A DNA stretch of 64,000 bases from Arthrobacter sp. MYb214 (GCF_002979865.1 NZ_PCPZ01000003.1:62001-126000); one strand, 5' to 3'. Shown: positions 1 to 8,098, numbered from the stretch's first letter. Notes: a model not told the origin generated them from the sequence alone. Numbers and translations are program-made.

Positions 1-1
1 G

Positions 2-130
2 CTGCAGAACCTGGCCTTCGTCCGCGTTGAATTCTTCTTGATCCATTCCACGGCCCCGCTGTGGCTTGTCCTGCTCATTACCCTGGCCGCGGGGTATGCC
101 ATCGGGTGGTTCTCCAGACGGCGAGGCTAG
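2..130 (+). CDS. C-terminal end of a LapA-domain (DUF1049) membrane protein, partial
   Basis: Only the last 42 codons are in the window, because the gene starts upstream of base 1. The visible part is a short stretch with VRVEFF followed by one hydrophobic segment (PLWLVLLITLAAGYAIGW) and a basic tail ending SRRRG. This arrangement, with a beta-strand-like piece and then a membrane helix that ends in Gly-Trp plus basic residues, is typical of the LapA/DUF1049 family of small inner-membrane proteins. The stop codon overlaps the end of the convergent small gene that follows. The function in actinobacteria is not established, and the call rests on a short fragment. Confidence 0.5.
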   Translation: MQNLAFVRVEFFLIHSTAPLWLVLLITLAAGYAIGWFSRRRG

Positions 131-315
131 TCGTCGAGGATTGCCCACTCCCCTACCTGCTCGTTATCCGAGTCGTAGACATCTTCCTGGGCGCCGGCAA
201 CGATCGGATACATCGTGATGTTCGTCGACCAGTCGCGCAGAATCTTCTGCAGCTCCTCCAATGGCTTGAGCTGCATGTTCTCGGTATCGAAGTTAACTTC
301 CAAAACAAAACGCAT
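127..315 (-). CDS. Small hypothetical protein, 62 aa
   Basis: A 62-residue acidic soluble protein beginning MRFVLEVNFDTENM and ending in WAILDD. It has no membrane segment, signal peptide or cysteine. I do not recognise a family. The pattern of an N-terminal beta strand, a Leu-rich helix (LKPLEELQKILRDW) and a second strand suggests a small alpha/beta fold. It is convergent with the LapA-like gene and the two stop codons overlap. A purine-rich stretch (gggag) lies upstream of the ATG. It is supported mainly by its protein-like composition and its placement between two other genes. Confidence 0.5.
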   Translation of the reverse strand: MRFVLEVNFDTENMQLKPLEELQKILRDWSTNITMYPIVAGAQEDVYDSDNEQVGEWAILDD

Positions 316-420
316 GGCCTGCTCCCGTCCTTCCCGTTGCCGCCATCCTATGCCTGCCGGGCAAGAAATACGAGACTTGCCGCAAGCCCGGCCTCGGAGT
401 AAGCACCTGGTCCGGAAACA

Positions 421-460
421 GGAAAACGGGATCCCGAGTTGCCTCGGAATCCCGTTTTCC
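421..460 (-). terminator. Hairpin terminator after the 479-850 gene
   Basis: Long inverted repeat: ggaaaacgggatcccgag, a short loop, then ctcggaatcccgttttcc. Read on the minus strand it lies just after the stop codon of the gene at 479-850 and ends in a T-rich arm. Confidence 0.6.
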
Positions 461-478
461 TGGAAATGCTTGCGAGAG

Positions 479-850
479 CTACTGGCTTGCGCCCATGTAG
501 CTCAGCGACTGGAGAGCTTCATTGCCGCCGACCTTGTACAAAGCCAAGACCAGGCCGCCGAAGACGATGCCCATGATGGCAGAAAAGCCGAGCGAGATCT
601 TGACCAGCGAACGAACTTCGCCGCGGCTAACCTCGGCTTCATCGTTGAGGTAGCGAGCCGCGCCCTGAGTGAAGCTGGCTGCCGGGGTCAATGCGGGAAC
701 TGGTGCGGTGAGCAGGTTCGAGGCCGTATCGGTGGCTCCACCGCGCAGATGGGCAACAGTGGTGCGGTTCTTCCGATCCTGGCGGAGCTTGACGATGTTG
801 GCGCCGTGGCGTGCCAAGAGGATGTCTTCACCGAGTGGGATCGAGGCCAT
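479..850 (-). CDS. Hypothetical protein with one C-terminal membrane helix, 123 aa
   Basis: The start is placed at the ATG at 850 (MASIPLGEDILLARHG) because AGGAG sits 8 nt upstream; an in-frame ATG further upstream at 913 lacks a ribosome binding site. The first 80 residues are polar and basic, followed by a charged stretch (LNDEAEVSRGEVRSLVKI) and one membrane helix rich in Gly and Ile (FSAIMGIVFGGLVLALYKV) near the C-terminus, then a short polar tail. The topology suggests a single-pass, tail-anchored type protein with the bulk in the cytoplasm. I do not recognise a family, and the neighbours give no functional clue. Confidence 0.55.
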   Translation of the reverse strand: MASIPLGEDILLARHGANIVKLRQDRKNRTTVAHLRGGATDTASNLLTAPVPALTPAASFTQGAARYLNDEAEVSRGEVRSLVKISLGFSAIMGIVFGGLVLALYKVGGNEALQSLSYMGASQ

Positions 851-1209
851 TGTTGTTGCTCCTAAAGAATTAACGCTGCTGCATTTCCAGTCATATCCAT
901 CATTTCCGACCATTTATCTATTGAGAAGTGGTTTGTTCAGAACCCCACATGCCCCTGTGATGCAATCCGCATGATTCAGGGGTTAAATCGGCTTTTCCGG
1001 TGACCGGGGACATAGTTTCCCGGAATTGCGCGAGGTTAATTACCTGCCTGCATTCCGCTGGCACCTGCCGTTTATTCCCGACGCCATTTCCCGGTTCATC
1101 AGCTTTGGATAAAGACGGGGCCAGCGGCCGCCCAAGGGCCCTTGACGCGGCTGAGCCCCAGTCCGGAAATGGACTGGGGCTCAGCATCGTCAGCGCATGG
1201 GTGCAAACC
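851..1209. other. Intergenic stretch with a terminator only
   Basis: I see no convincing gene here. The 3' part holds the perfect hairpin listed separately at 1151-1184. The part next to 850 carries the ribosome binding site of the preceding minus-strand gene. Confidence 0.5.
1151..1184. terminator. Perfect 14-bp stem-loop terminator
   Basis: ctgagccccagtcc, loop ggaaat, ggactggggctcag. It lies 26 bp beyond the stop codon of the minus-strand gene at 1210-1455. There is no strong T run, so strength is uncertain. Confidence 0.6.
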
Positions 1210-1455
1210 CTATGCGGTCTTCAGGTCCTGCCCATCCTGCTTTCGCTGGCGCTTTGCCGCGCGGATCTGCAGTACCAGATCGTGGTTCGACAGGTCTTCC
1301 GGCGAGGCAACGCCGCGCTTCCGGGCCTTGGCAACCAGGGCCTGGCGGATTTCTGCCTGGTGGGTGCGCTTGTACCGGATCACCAGCACAACGGTTGCGA
1401 TGGCCAGAACAATCAAGGTCACCAGTGCGGTGACAACAGTTGCGTCAAAATGCAT
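1210..1455 (-). CDS. Small membrane protein, 81 aa, unknown function
   Basis: The protein starts MHFDATVVTALVTL and has one N-terminal membrane helix (about residues 6-26), followed by a strongly basic cytoplasmic tail (RYKRTHQAEIRQALVAKARKR and RAAKRQRKQ) that ends KTA. Conserved-looking short motifs such as SNHDLVLQIRAAKRQRK suggest a coding sequence rather than a chance frame. Single-helix proteins with basic tails of this size are common in Micrococcaceae and mostly unnamed. A perfect stem-loop follows the stop codon. No function can be assigned. Confidence 0.5.
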   Translation of the reverse strand: MHFDATVVTALVTLIVLAIATVVLVIRYKRTHQAEIRQALVAKARKRGVASPEDLSNHDLVLQIRAAKRQRKQDGQDLKTA

Positions 1456-1549
1456 TATCTTCTCGACCTCCCCATTCTTTCAGTCGCAGCTGCGGTGGGG
1501 TCCGTTGCTTGTCTGGAGAACCGATCCCCAGCTGCCAACGGGCCGCAGC

Positions 1550-1581
1550 CATGCTAAGAGAAGAACATCAAGTTTAGCATG
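1550..1581. terminator. Possible stem-loop between 1455 and 1656
   Basis: catgctaa and ttagcatg form an 8-bp inverted repeat around a 16-nt spacer. It could end the minus-strand lrp-type gene at 1656-2144 or be an operator for the gene at 1210-1455. The loop is long, so this is weak. Confidence 0.3.
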
Positions 1582-1655
1582 TTTCTTCGACCAACGCAGG
1601 GCTGCGGGTTGTTCCTGCGAACATCGGCGAGATGGAAATCGGTCAAGAATGGGGC

Positions 1656-2144
1656 CTAGTACTCTCCGCTGCCGTGGCCGTGTTCGAATACCAGGGAGGT
1701 TTGGGTGGTGGCCACGGCCGGATTGGCCGAGAGGTTATCGAGCACGAACTGGCGCACATCCGAAGAATTGCGCACCGCTACGTGCAGGACGAAGTCGTCA
1801 GCGCCGCCCAGGAAGAACAGCTGTCGCACCCCCGGTTTGCTGCGCATGTCAGTAGCGAAGTTCGACATCAGGTGACGGGCTCCGGGACGGATTTTCACGA
1901 AGATCAGCGCTTCGAGCTCCCGGCCCAGAACCTGCGGATCCACTTCGATGGTGAAGCGCGAAATCACTCCCGAATCGCGCAAGGCATTCAACCGCGCCAG
2001 GCAGGTGGACGGTGCTATGCCCAGCTCCTCGGCCAGGGAGTTGTTGGTCCGCCGGGAGTTCTTCGTCAGCAACGCCAGCAGTTTGCGGTCTATGCCATCA
2101 AGCTGCGTCGCACGGCTCTCCCGTCCTGATTCGTTCATCGACAT
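1656..2144 (-). CDS. Lrp/AsnC-family transcriptional regulator
   Basis: A 162-residue protein of normal length for the family. An N-terminal helix-turn-helix region (about 15-60) contains LDGIDRKLLALLTKNSR and SLAEELGIAPSTCLARLNALRDSG, the standard AsnC-type DNA-binding sequence. The C-terminal RAM-type effector domain (about 70-150) contains FVKIRPGARHLMSNF and VRQLFFLGGADDFVLHVAV. Such proteins form octamers and usually respond to an amino acid. Two in-frame ATGs (2144 and 2138) are possible starts. It sits next to the MFS/ferredoxin operon and may regulate it, but the two transcription units are on the same strand, so neighbourhood alone does not show this. Confidence 0.85.
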   Translation of the reverse strand: MSMNESGRESRATQLDGIDRKLLALLTKNSRRTNNSLAEELGIAPSTCLARLNALRDSGVISRFTIEVDPQVLGRELEALIFVKIRPGARHLMSNFATDMRSKPGVRQLFFLGGADDFVLHVAVRNSSDVRQFVLDNLSANPAVATTQTSLVFEHGHGSGEY

Positions 2145-2295
2145 TCAGCCGCACCTGCTCCTCATTATTGCGGTTCGCTGGATTCATCATACGGCCCGAT
2201 TGGCGTCGCCTTGGCGTTTTCTCGCCACCAGTTCCTGGCGCCGCGCCGTTTCGGTTTCAGTCGTTGCGCGATGCTGGAGAATCTTCGTCCAGGAT

Positions 2296-3552
2296 CTACG
2301 GAACGCTCTTGATCTGGCGTACCAGCACGGCGCCGAAGAGGCTGATCACCACCGAGCACAGGAACAGGGTCGGGTAGCCGCCGAACCAGCTCACCGCCAG
2401 CCAGGCGATCAGCGGGGCGACCACCTGCGGCAGCGAGTTGGCAATGTTGATCATGCCCAGGTCCTTGCCGCGCGAATCGGCGTTCGGCAATACCTGGGTC
2501 AGCAGCGCAAAGTCCACCGCCAGGTAGGCGCCGAAGCCGATGCCCAGGAGCACTGCGGCGACAATGGCGGTGGCGAAGGAGGTTGCCGTCGCCAGCACGC
2601 CGGCCGCGGCGGCCACGATGACCGAAGAGATGATGACGTACTTCTTGCGCTTGCCGTCCTTGTCCGAGAGCTTGCCGGAGATCACCGAAGAGAAGATCAC
2701 GCAGAAGGCGTAGATCGCGGTCAGCACCAGCACGCCCTGGGCCGGTTCTGGATGCTTGATGGCATCCTGCAGGAAGAACAGCAGGTAGACCAGGCACAGC
2801 TGGCAGCCGAGATACAGCAAGAACCGGGTCAGCCACGCCCATCCGAAGTCGGCATGCTTGACCGGGTTGATCCAGAAGCTGCGCACGAATTCCAGCGGCT
2901 TGACAGGCTCCAGTGCTCCCTTGGGCAGCGGAACATCCTGGCGCATCAGCACGAACGGAATGGAGCAAATGGCCACGGCGGTAGCGACGATGGCGTAGCC
3001 GAAGACCAGGTTGCTCGCAGCGACCATGCCGATCACGGCACCGATCAGCGAACCGCAGGTTTGGCCCAAGGCCACCAGCCCGCCAACCATGCCGCGCTGC
3101 TCTACCGGCACCTTGTCCGGGATGGCCGCGAAGATCGCAGCCAGCGCGGCGTTGCCGGCAGCTTGCATCAGCGCCCAGCCGATGACCAGCGTGCTCACGG
3201 TTTGCGAGGTCGACATCAGCAGCAGGGCCAGCGCAGCGCAGATAGTTCCAAAGAACACCCACGGGATGCGGCGCCCGAATTTCGATGTGCTGCGATCGCT
3301 GAGCGCGCCGAACAGCGGGTTGGCCACCAGCGAGACTGCCGCGCCGACGCCGGTGACCAGCGAGAGAATCGCGTTCTTCTGGCTGGCATCCAGCTGTTCG
3401 GCGTGCAATCCGAGCAGTACCTGGATCGGTGCGAAGAAGCCGACATTGATACCGATATGGACAATGACAACCGCAGCGATCCAGCCAGGGCCGACCCGTT
3501 TGGTGGGCGTCTGCAGGGCCGCGGGAACCTTCAGTGGTTCGGCTGCATTCAT
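2296..3552 (-). CDS. MFS transporter, 418 aa
   Basis: A twelve-helix major facilitator protein of normal length. After a polar N-terminus the first helix is WIAAVVIVHIGINVGFF. The loop between helices 2 and 3 carries the family motif GALSDRSTSKFGRR, and the equivalent loop of the second half carries SGKLSDKDGKRKKY. It resembles transporters of the sugar/glycoside-cation symporter type found in Arthrobacter, but the substrate cannot be read from sequence. It is the last gene of the unit ferredoxin, reductase, MFS, and starts 7 nt after the reductase stop, so co-transcription is likely. A link to import of the substrate of the missing oxygenase is inference. Confidence 0.8.
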   Translation of the reverse strand: MNAAEPLKVPAALQTPTKRVGPGWIAAVVIVHIGINVGFFAPIQVLLGLHAEQLDASQKNAILSLVTGVGAAVSLVANPLFGALSDRSTSKFGRRIPWVFFGTICAALALLLMSTSQTVSTLVIGWALMQAAGNAALAAIFAAIPDKVPVEQRGMVGGLVALGQTCGSLIGAVIGMVAASNLVFGYAIVATAVAICSIPFVLMRQDVPLPKGALEPVKPLEFVRSFWINPVKHADFGWAWLTRFLLYLGCQLCLVYLLFFLQDAIKHPEPAQGVLVLTAIYAFCVIFSSVISGKLSDKDGKRKKYVIISSVIVAAAAGVLATATSFATAIVAAVLLGIGFGAYLAVDFALLTQVLPNADSRGKDLGMINIANSLPQVVAPLIAWLAVSWFGGYPTLFLCSVVISLFGAVLVRQIKSVP

Positions 3553-3559
3553 AAGTTTC

Positions 3560-4693
3560 TTACCGGCCTAACTCGCGCGGACCCGTCAGGGGGTCCTTCA
3601 ATTGTTCAATGCTTGGGGTGGCTGATTTCGCAATGAGCCGTTTCGCGGCCTTGGCCATCAGGCCGCCATCGATCATCGAGGCGGACACCAATGCGCCCTT
3701 GGCGTCGAGCCCGAAGACCGTCTGGATCTTGCCTCGCCGGTTCAGGCGCGTCACGGTGCTGGCGGCCTGGCTGAAGTCGCCCACCGTTTCCACGTGCATT
3801 TCGTGGCGGTCGCTCCAGAACCATGGCACCGAACGCTTCGGTGCGGCTGTGCCCATGATGGTTGCCGCCGCTTGGGCGGCATCTTCCATGGCAGCTTCCC
3901 AGTGCACCGCACGGGGCTGGTTTTCCTCCCGGGCGACGTCGCCGATAGCCAGCACCTGGGGGCAGCTGGCAGAACGCTGCTGCGCGTCGACCACGATCCC
4001 GTCGTCGACTTCCAGGCCCAGCTGCTCGGCGAGCGCAGTTTCGGGTTCGACGCCGATGGCTGCCACGATCAGCTCCGCATCATGGCGCTGGCCATTGGCC
4101 ATTGCATAGTTGGGGCCGAGCTCGGTCACCGCACCGGTCAAGGTGGCAATGCCGTGGTTGGCATGATCCGCGTGCAGCTGTTCGGCAAGTTCGTGGCCCA
4201 GCACGTGGGCAAGAGGTGCGTCGGAGCTGGAAATCAAGGTGACTTGTGCCCCGGACATCTTGGCGGTGGACGCGAACTCGGCCCCTACCAGCCCCGCTCC
4301 GATGACAAGCACCCGCTGGCCGAACATCCCCGATTCCAGGACGTCTGATATGCGGGCGGCGTCAGCTGCGCTGTGCAGGCTGAGCGCATGGTGCCCGCCG
4401 GGAACATCCAATGCCTTGGGCGTGGTGCCGGTAGCCAGCACTACCCAGTCGTCAGCGGACTGCGGCAGTTGCAGGCTTTGGACATCTTCCTGGATCAGGC
4501 CGACGCCATGGTGCTGGTACCAGGACACCGGTGCGAACGGTTCAACCTGCAGGGACTTGCTCAGCGGCGGACGATCATAGGGCAGGCCCTGGGCATCGCT
4601 GATCTTGATGGATCCGGCGTACTGCTGCTGCACCAGGTGCCGGGCCAGTGCGTACCCCGCGACCCCGCCTCCGATGATGTGCACGGAAGGCAT
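3560..4693 (-). CDS. FAD-dependent ferredoxin reductase, 377 aa
   Basis: NAD(P)H:ferredoxin reductase of the rhodocoxin/putidaredoxin reductase class. The FAD-binding Rossmann motif GGGVAGYALARHL is at the N-terminus, DRPPLSK follows near residue 42, ATGTTPKALDVPG lies at the end of the first FAD segment, the NAD motif VIGAGLVGAEFA is around residue 130, and VLAIGDVA is the second FAD motif near 245. The C-terminal domain is somewhat shorter than in typical 400-residue members. The gene begins one base after the stop of the Rieske ferredoxin gene, so the two are certainly one unit. The pair would pass electrons from NAD(P)H to an oxygenase encoded elsewhere. Confidence 0.85.
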   Translation of the reverse strand: MPSVHIIGGGVAGYALARHLVQQQYAGSIKISDAQGLPYDRPPLSKSLQVEPFAPVSWYQHHGVGLIQEDVQSLQLPQSADDWVVLATGTTPKALDVPGGHHALSLHSAADAARISDVLESGMFGQRVLVIGAGLVGAEFASTAKMSGAQVTLISSSDAPLAHVLGHELAEQLHADHANHGIATLTGAVTELGPNYAMANGQRHDAELIVAAIGVEPETALAEQLGLEVDDGIVVDAQQRSASCPQVLAIGDVAREENQPRAVHWEAAMEDAAQAAATIMGTAAPKRSVPWFWSDRHEMHVETVGDFSQAASTVTRLNRRGKIQTVFGLDAKGALVSASMIDGGLMAKAAKRLIAKSATPSIEQLKDPLTGPRELGR

Positions 4694-5011
4694 TTAGATT
4701 TCAAGCTCCAAGAAGCCGTCCACGACGTCCACCTTGTAGGTCCGGGCGTCCACGGTGGCTGGCATGCACTGCACCTTGCCGGTTTTCAGGTCGAAGGTCG
4801 AGGAGTGGATGGGGCATTCGATGCTGCAGTCTTCGAGCCAGCCGTCGGAAAGCGAAGCGACCTCGTGGGTGCATTCATCCTGCAGCGCGTAGAAGTTGCC
4901 GTCTTCGGCGTGGAAGATCGCGATGTCTTCGCATGCGCCGCTGTCTTTGGCTTCAACCAGCAGCGATTCGCCTTCGGGGACAAGATCTACGGGACCGACT
5001 CGGAAACTCAC
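4694..5011 (-). CDS. Rieske-type [2Fe-2S] ferredoxin, 105 aa
   Basis: A small Rieske protein with the two cluster motifs CTH (in DECTHEVASLSDG) and CPIHSS about 17 residues later, giving the two Cys and two His ligands. Length and sequence match ferredoxin components of non-haem iron ring-hydroxylating oxygenases. The start is GTG at 5011, with AAGGAG a few bases upstream. It is directly followed by the ferredoxin reductase gene. No oxygenase alpha or beta subunit is encoded in the window, which is unusual because these are normally clustered. The alternative NirD-like class is less likely because the partner is a ferredoxin reductase. Confidence 0.88.
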   Translation of the reverse strand: MSFRVGPVDLVPEGESLLVEAKDSGACEDIAIFHAEDGNFYALQDECTHEVASLSDGWLEDCSIECPIHSSTFDLKTGKVQCMPATVDARTYKVDVVDGFLELEI

Positions 5012-5107
5012 GATGACTCCTTAATAATCACGACGTTCTCCACTAATCTTGTCACCTATTGATTGCCTGCGCCTATTTGATGGCCAGTTATCACCGCTGC
5101 CCACGTC

Positions 5108-6037
5108 TTATGGCTGGGCGCCAAAGCGCGATACGAGGCCTTGCAAGGCGTGGTCCGCTGGCAGGAGGGCCAATGCACGGGCTCCGTCCAGCCCATTTCC
5201 CGGCGAATCCTGGACTTGCGCGGCAGGGACCAGCAGGTGCAGCTCCCGCACGAAGCTGCTTCTGGCGAATTCGCCGGCGAGCACTCCCCCGATGGCTGCG
5301 ACCGGAATCGCTCCGGCCTGCTGTTCCAGCCTCGCGCGGCGCAATGCCGTTGCTGCGGAGCTGGCCAGTTCTGCACCGGCGAGCGCGCAGATCCGCGCCG
5401 CCATTTCATCGGTCGAGGCCAACTGGGCAACCCTCTGCGCAAAGGAGGCGACGATGGCCACCCTGTCCGGCATCGCTTGCAAGTCAATATACGCTTCGGA
5501 GAGATCGGGCCAGCGCTTCGCGAGTTCCCCGGTCAGCGCGGTAGCTGGCCCGCGGCCGTCAAAGCCGCGCATGGCCGCGTTCATTGCCTTCTGGCCAATC
5601 CAATAGCCGCTGCCGGCATCACCCATGATGTGGCCCCATCCATCAACTCGGGCCACCGAGCAGGGGCCTACCGCCAAGGTGACGACACCGGTACCGGCTG
5701 CAACGACAGCGCCGTGGCGTTCTCCCAGCGCTCCGAGATAGCTGGTCACCGAGTCGTGGGCCAGCGCAATATGGGAAATAGCGCTGGATCCGATGAGGTC
5801 GTAGAACTGCCGTGCATCATGTTCGGCTTTCACCAGGCCTGTGGTGCCTACGCTCACGGTGCTGCACTCCCATTCGGCGGCAGCGGCAGCTTGGTTAATG
5901 GCGCGTGCCAGTTGGGGCAGGACGGGTTCATGGGTTTGCACACCGGGAAGCGCTAATTCTGCAGTTTCGCCATCCTGCTCGAATCTCAGCTTGATTCCGG
6001 TCTGCCCGCCGTCTACTGCCAAAAGTCCAGATGCCAT
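5108..6037 (-). CDS. BadF/BadG-type sugar kinase (N-acetylglucosamine-kinase-like), 309 aa
   Basis: An ASKHA-fold ATPase. The start at 6037 (MASGLLAVDGGQTGIKLRF) is chosen because the phosphate-1 motif AVDGGQTG must sit at the N-terminus and a GAGGAA ribosome site precedes it. VVAAGTGVVTLAV is the phosphate-2 type motif, GWGHIMGDAGSGYWIG is the characteristic BadF-family segment, and AIGGVLAG is the adenosine motif. Members include N-acetylglucosamine kinase and other hexose kinases; the substrate here is unknown. The neighbouring sugar-binding lipoprotein and LacI regulon suggest it phosphorylates an imported sugar or an intermediate of that pathway. Confidence 0.8.
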   Translation of the reverse strand: MASGLLAVDGGQTGIKLRFEQDGETAELALPGVQTHEPVLPQLARAINQAAAAAEWECSTVSVGTTGLVKAEHDARQFYDLIGSSAISHIALAHDSVTSYLGALGERHGAVVAAGTGVVTLAVGPCSVARVDGWGHIMGDAGSGYWIGQKAMNAAMRGFDGRGPATALTGELAKRWPDLSEAYIDLQAMPDRVAIVASFAQRVAQLASTDEMAARICALAGAELASSAATALRRARLEQQAGAIPVAAIGGVLAGEFARSSFVRELHLLVPAAQVQDSPGNGLDGARALALLPADHALQGLVSRFGAQP

Positions 6038-6063
6038 TTTTCCATTCCTCTTGCACTTAGTTT

Positions 6064-6348
6064 TCAGGATACTTTGTGCTCCCCGCATTGGCCGCAAAGC
6101 TGGCGGGGTTCGACCTGCAATCCGCAGGTGCCGCAAACCGATCACCGGCAAGGTCGAGCCAGCAGCTTTGCGGCCCAGAACTGCGGGCACCGCGGTGTGG
6201 TTACCTCTGGCAATGGATGGAAGAAAGCAGGAACCCATTGGCAATTCACCTCTGCGGGATTCCAGCTGATTGGCAGCACCCTTCCGATAGGCCATGCTCT
6301 GGAAAGTTCAACGGCCGCTGGCGCCTCGCATCCCGGTTGCTGGTGCAC
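6064..6348 (-). pseudogene. Possible broken zinc-ribbon gene upstream of the kinase
   Basis: Reading the minus strand from a GTG at 6348 gives VHQQPGCEAPAAVE and then TTPRCPQFWAAKLLARPCR before an in-frame TGA at 6142-6144. The same frame continues SVCGTCGLQVEPRQL and CGQCGEHKVS to a second TGA at 6064. The run of CPQ, PC, CGTC and CGQC looks like a double zinc ribbon in which one cysteine has become Phe (a one-base change) and a stop has been acquired. The same stretch forms a long inverted repeat (arms 6090-6116 and 6151-6175), so a structured RNA is an alternative explanation. I do not know a named family. Confidence 0.3.
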
Positions 6349-6544
6349 TCGCGACTCGTCGCACGCAAATGGCTAGAGAGGCTTGCTTGGGCGCAGATCA
6401 CGACCGAACAAGGTTATGAGGCATCTGGAAGCCCTGGTTCAAACCGCAGCCCTGTACGGCACGCGCCGTGGCGAATTCAAGGATTGCACCGCGCAGAGAG
6501 TTGAAGGAGGAGCAGAATGAACTTTCCCTCGAACGCGCAAAGGC

Positions 6545-6577
6545 CGTTGCAATCCCCGGGATCCAGGGATTGCAACG
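6545..6577. terminator. Perfect 12-bp stem-loop after the sugar-binding protein gene
   Basis: cgttgcaatccc, 9-nt loop, gggattgcaacg. It lies 32 bp beyond the stop of the minus-strand gene at 6609-7925 and should end that transcript. Confidence 0.7.
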
Positions 6578-6608
6578 ACCGCAAGAACGATGGTTGATTC
6601 TCGTTCAG

Positions 6609-7925
6609 CTATTGGGCTACCGCAGTTTCGATTTCCTTGAAGGCATTCTGCGCCGCGTCGCTTACGCTCTGGCGCTCGAAGAACACTTCCATTTCATAAC
6701 GGTAGAGGACATCCTGAACCGCACTGAACCCCATTGGCGGGATTGGTTCCGTGCTCTGAAGTTCGGGTTTCAAGCTCGTCACGAATTCTGCAGAAGAAGC
6801 TTCGATTGAATCCAATTTTGAGACGACTTGTTCCCGCACTTCGGTGTTCGAAGGTAACCCGCGGTCCATCTGGTTCAGCGCGCCAGCTTCTTGCGAATTC
6901 ACCATGAAGTCAACAAATCTCTTGACCTCTTCCGGGTGTTCGGTGCGAGCATACCCCGACATCATCATTGACGACTTGTGCCAAAGACCATTGTCCTCAG
7001 CCTTGCCGGTGTGGCTTGGCAGTCGCAGCGGAACCAAGTCCGAACCAACCGCTGTGGAAAGGCCTCCCAACTGGTTGCTCCACCACATGCCGAAGGCTGC
7101 CACTCCCGTGCCTGTCATAGAACGGTCTGGACCTGCATTCTGGTTTTCCGCCAGGACCGAGGCCTTTGGATAAGAACCGTTATCCATCAAGTCCTTGTGG
7201 TGCTGGAAGTACTTGGCCAGATCGTCAGGCGAGAATCCGAGTGATCCATCCGAGCTCGTCAGATTCTTCTTGTCTTGACGCAACCAGGTCTGCAACCCGG
7301 CCGGTTCGTTCGGGGCTTCGGCTCCATATTTGCCGTCGAGCTTCTGGCTCACCGTCTCGGTGATCGTCCGGTAGTCATCCCACGTCCAGGTCTTGTCATC
7401 TGGAACTTCCAGGCCAGCTTCGGCTAAGACTTTTGGATTGGCGGTCAATGTGAAGGAATTGATTCCGGTGGTAATGCCGACAAGGCCGGCATCGGTCGTA
7501 CCGTTTTGAACGGCAACGTCTTCGAACTTGGAAACATCTACGCCTTCGAGGTCCAGCAATGCGCCGCGGTCCGCGTATTCGCGAAGGTACTTGTCGTCCA
7601 TCTGGATAATGTCCGGAGCATCGTTGGAGGCAACCTGTGTTGCGAGCTTGTCCCAGTAGCCGCTCCAGTCGGAGTACTCGCCTTGGACATCGATGTCCGG
7701 GTTGGCCGCTTCGAAAGCCTCAATAATTTCATTGGTTGCCTGGGCCCGCGAATCCGAGCCCCACCATGAGAAACGAAGCTGGATCTTCCCGTCCTCACCG
7801 TCGGCAGCGCTGCTACCGCCACAGCCAGTGAGGGCCAGAGCGGCTACCGCCACAACTGCAACTGATTTGCTTAGCCGCAGACCGAATTTCCGTCCAGTTT
7901 TTCTCGTGCATACCTGCTGAGTCAT
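6609..7925 (-). CDS. ABC sugar transporter substrate-binding lipoprotein, 438 aa
   Basis: Family 1 extracellular solute-binding protein. The ATG at 7925 has AAGGAAG upstream. The signal peptide has a basic start (RKTGRKFGLRLSK), a hydrophobic core and the lipobox LTGC followed by GGSS, so it is a lipoprotein. The mature part begins with LRFSWWGSDSRAQATNEII, typical of oligosaccharide or sugar binders, and has APDIIQMDDKYLREYADRGALLDL. No permease adjoins it; the likely partners are the MalF/MalG-type permeases at 18286-20185, because both promoters carry the same LacI-type operator. It is transcribed alone, from the TTGACC/CTAGAT promoter, and ended by the hairpin at 6545-6577. Confidence 0.88.
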   Translation of the reverse strand: MTQQVCTRKTGRKFGLRLSKSVAVVAVAALALTGCGGSSAADGEDGKIQLRFSWWGSDSRAQATNEIIEAFEAANPDIDVQGEYSDWSGYWDKLATQVASNDAPDIIQMDDKYLREYADRGALLDLEGVDVSKFEDVAVQNGTTDAGLVGITTGINSFTLTANPKVLAEAGLEVPDDKTWTWDDYRTITETVSQKLDGKYGAEAPNEPAGLQTWLRQDKKNLTSSDGSLGFSPDDLAKYFQHHKDLMDNGSYPKASVLAENQNAGPDRSMTGTGVAAFGMWWSNQLGGLSTAVGSDLVPLRLPSHTGKAEDNGLWHKSSMMMSGYARTEHPEEVKRFVDFMVNSQEAGALNQMDRGLPSNTEVREQVVSKLDSIEASSAEFVTSLKPELQSTEPIPPMGFSAVQDVLYRYEMEVFFERQSVSDAAQNAFKEIETAVAQ

Positions 7926-7992
7926 GAAAATCTTCCTTGGGTGGGGTGGTGATGCGAGGCCATCCTGCAAGCAACACCTGGTTTTTCATTGT

Positions 7993-8006
7993 GGAAAGCG
8001 CTTGCC
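7993..8006. promoter_or_regulatory. LacI-type operator upstream of the binding protein gene
   Basis: GGAAAGCGCTTGCC, within the near-perfect 16-bp palindrome TGGAAAGCGCTTGCCA (7992-8007). The centre AAGCGCTT is the classical core of LacI/GalR-family sites. It lies just downstream of the -10 hexamer (8012-8017) of the binding-protein promoter, where a bound repressor would block transcription. Closely related copies occur at 9207-9220 and 20297-20310. Confidence 0.75.
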
Positions 8007-8011
8007 AAACA

Positions 8012-8040
8012 ATCTAGGTGTGATTGCGGTCACTGGTCAA
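8012..8040 (-). promoter_or_regulatory. Sigma-70-type promoter of the sugar-binding protein gene
   Basis: On the minus strand TTGACC (8040-8035) and CTAGAT (8017-8012) are separated by exactly 17 bp. The LacI-type operator starts 5 bp downstream of the -10 hexamer. Confidence 0.6.
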
Positions 8041-8098
8041 GGGGTTTCGGGAATCAAGTCAGTTAGTTTTCGCATGGCACGATTCCCAATGAACATCA

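Noticed and set aside
1948-3636. Long plus-strand open frame opposite the MFS gene
   Set aside because: Its composition is rich in His, Gln, Arg and Asp with no domain. It is antisense to a well-supported transporter gene and is a GC-codon shadow.
6420-6470. tRNA-like T-loop GGTTCAAA
   Set aside because: The flanks do not pair as a T stem, and no acceptor, D or anticodon arm can be drawn around it.
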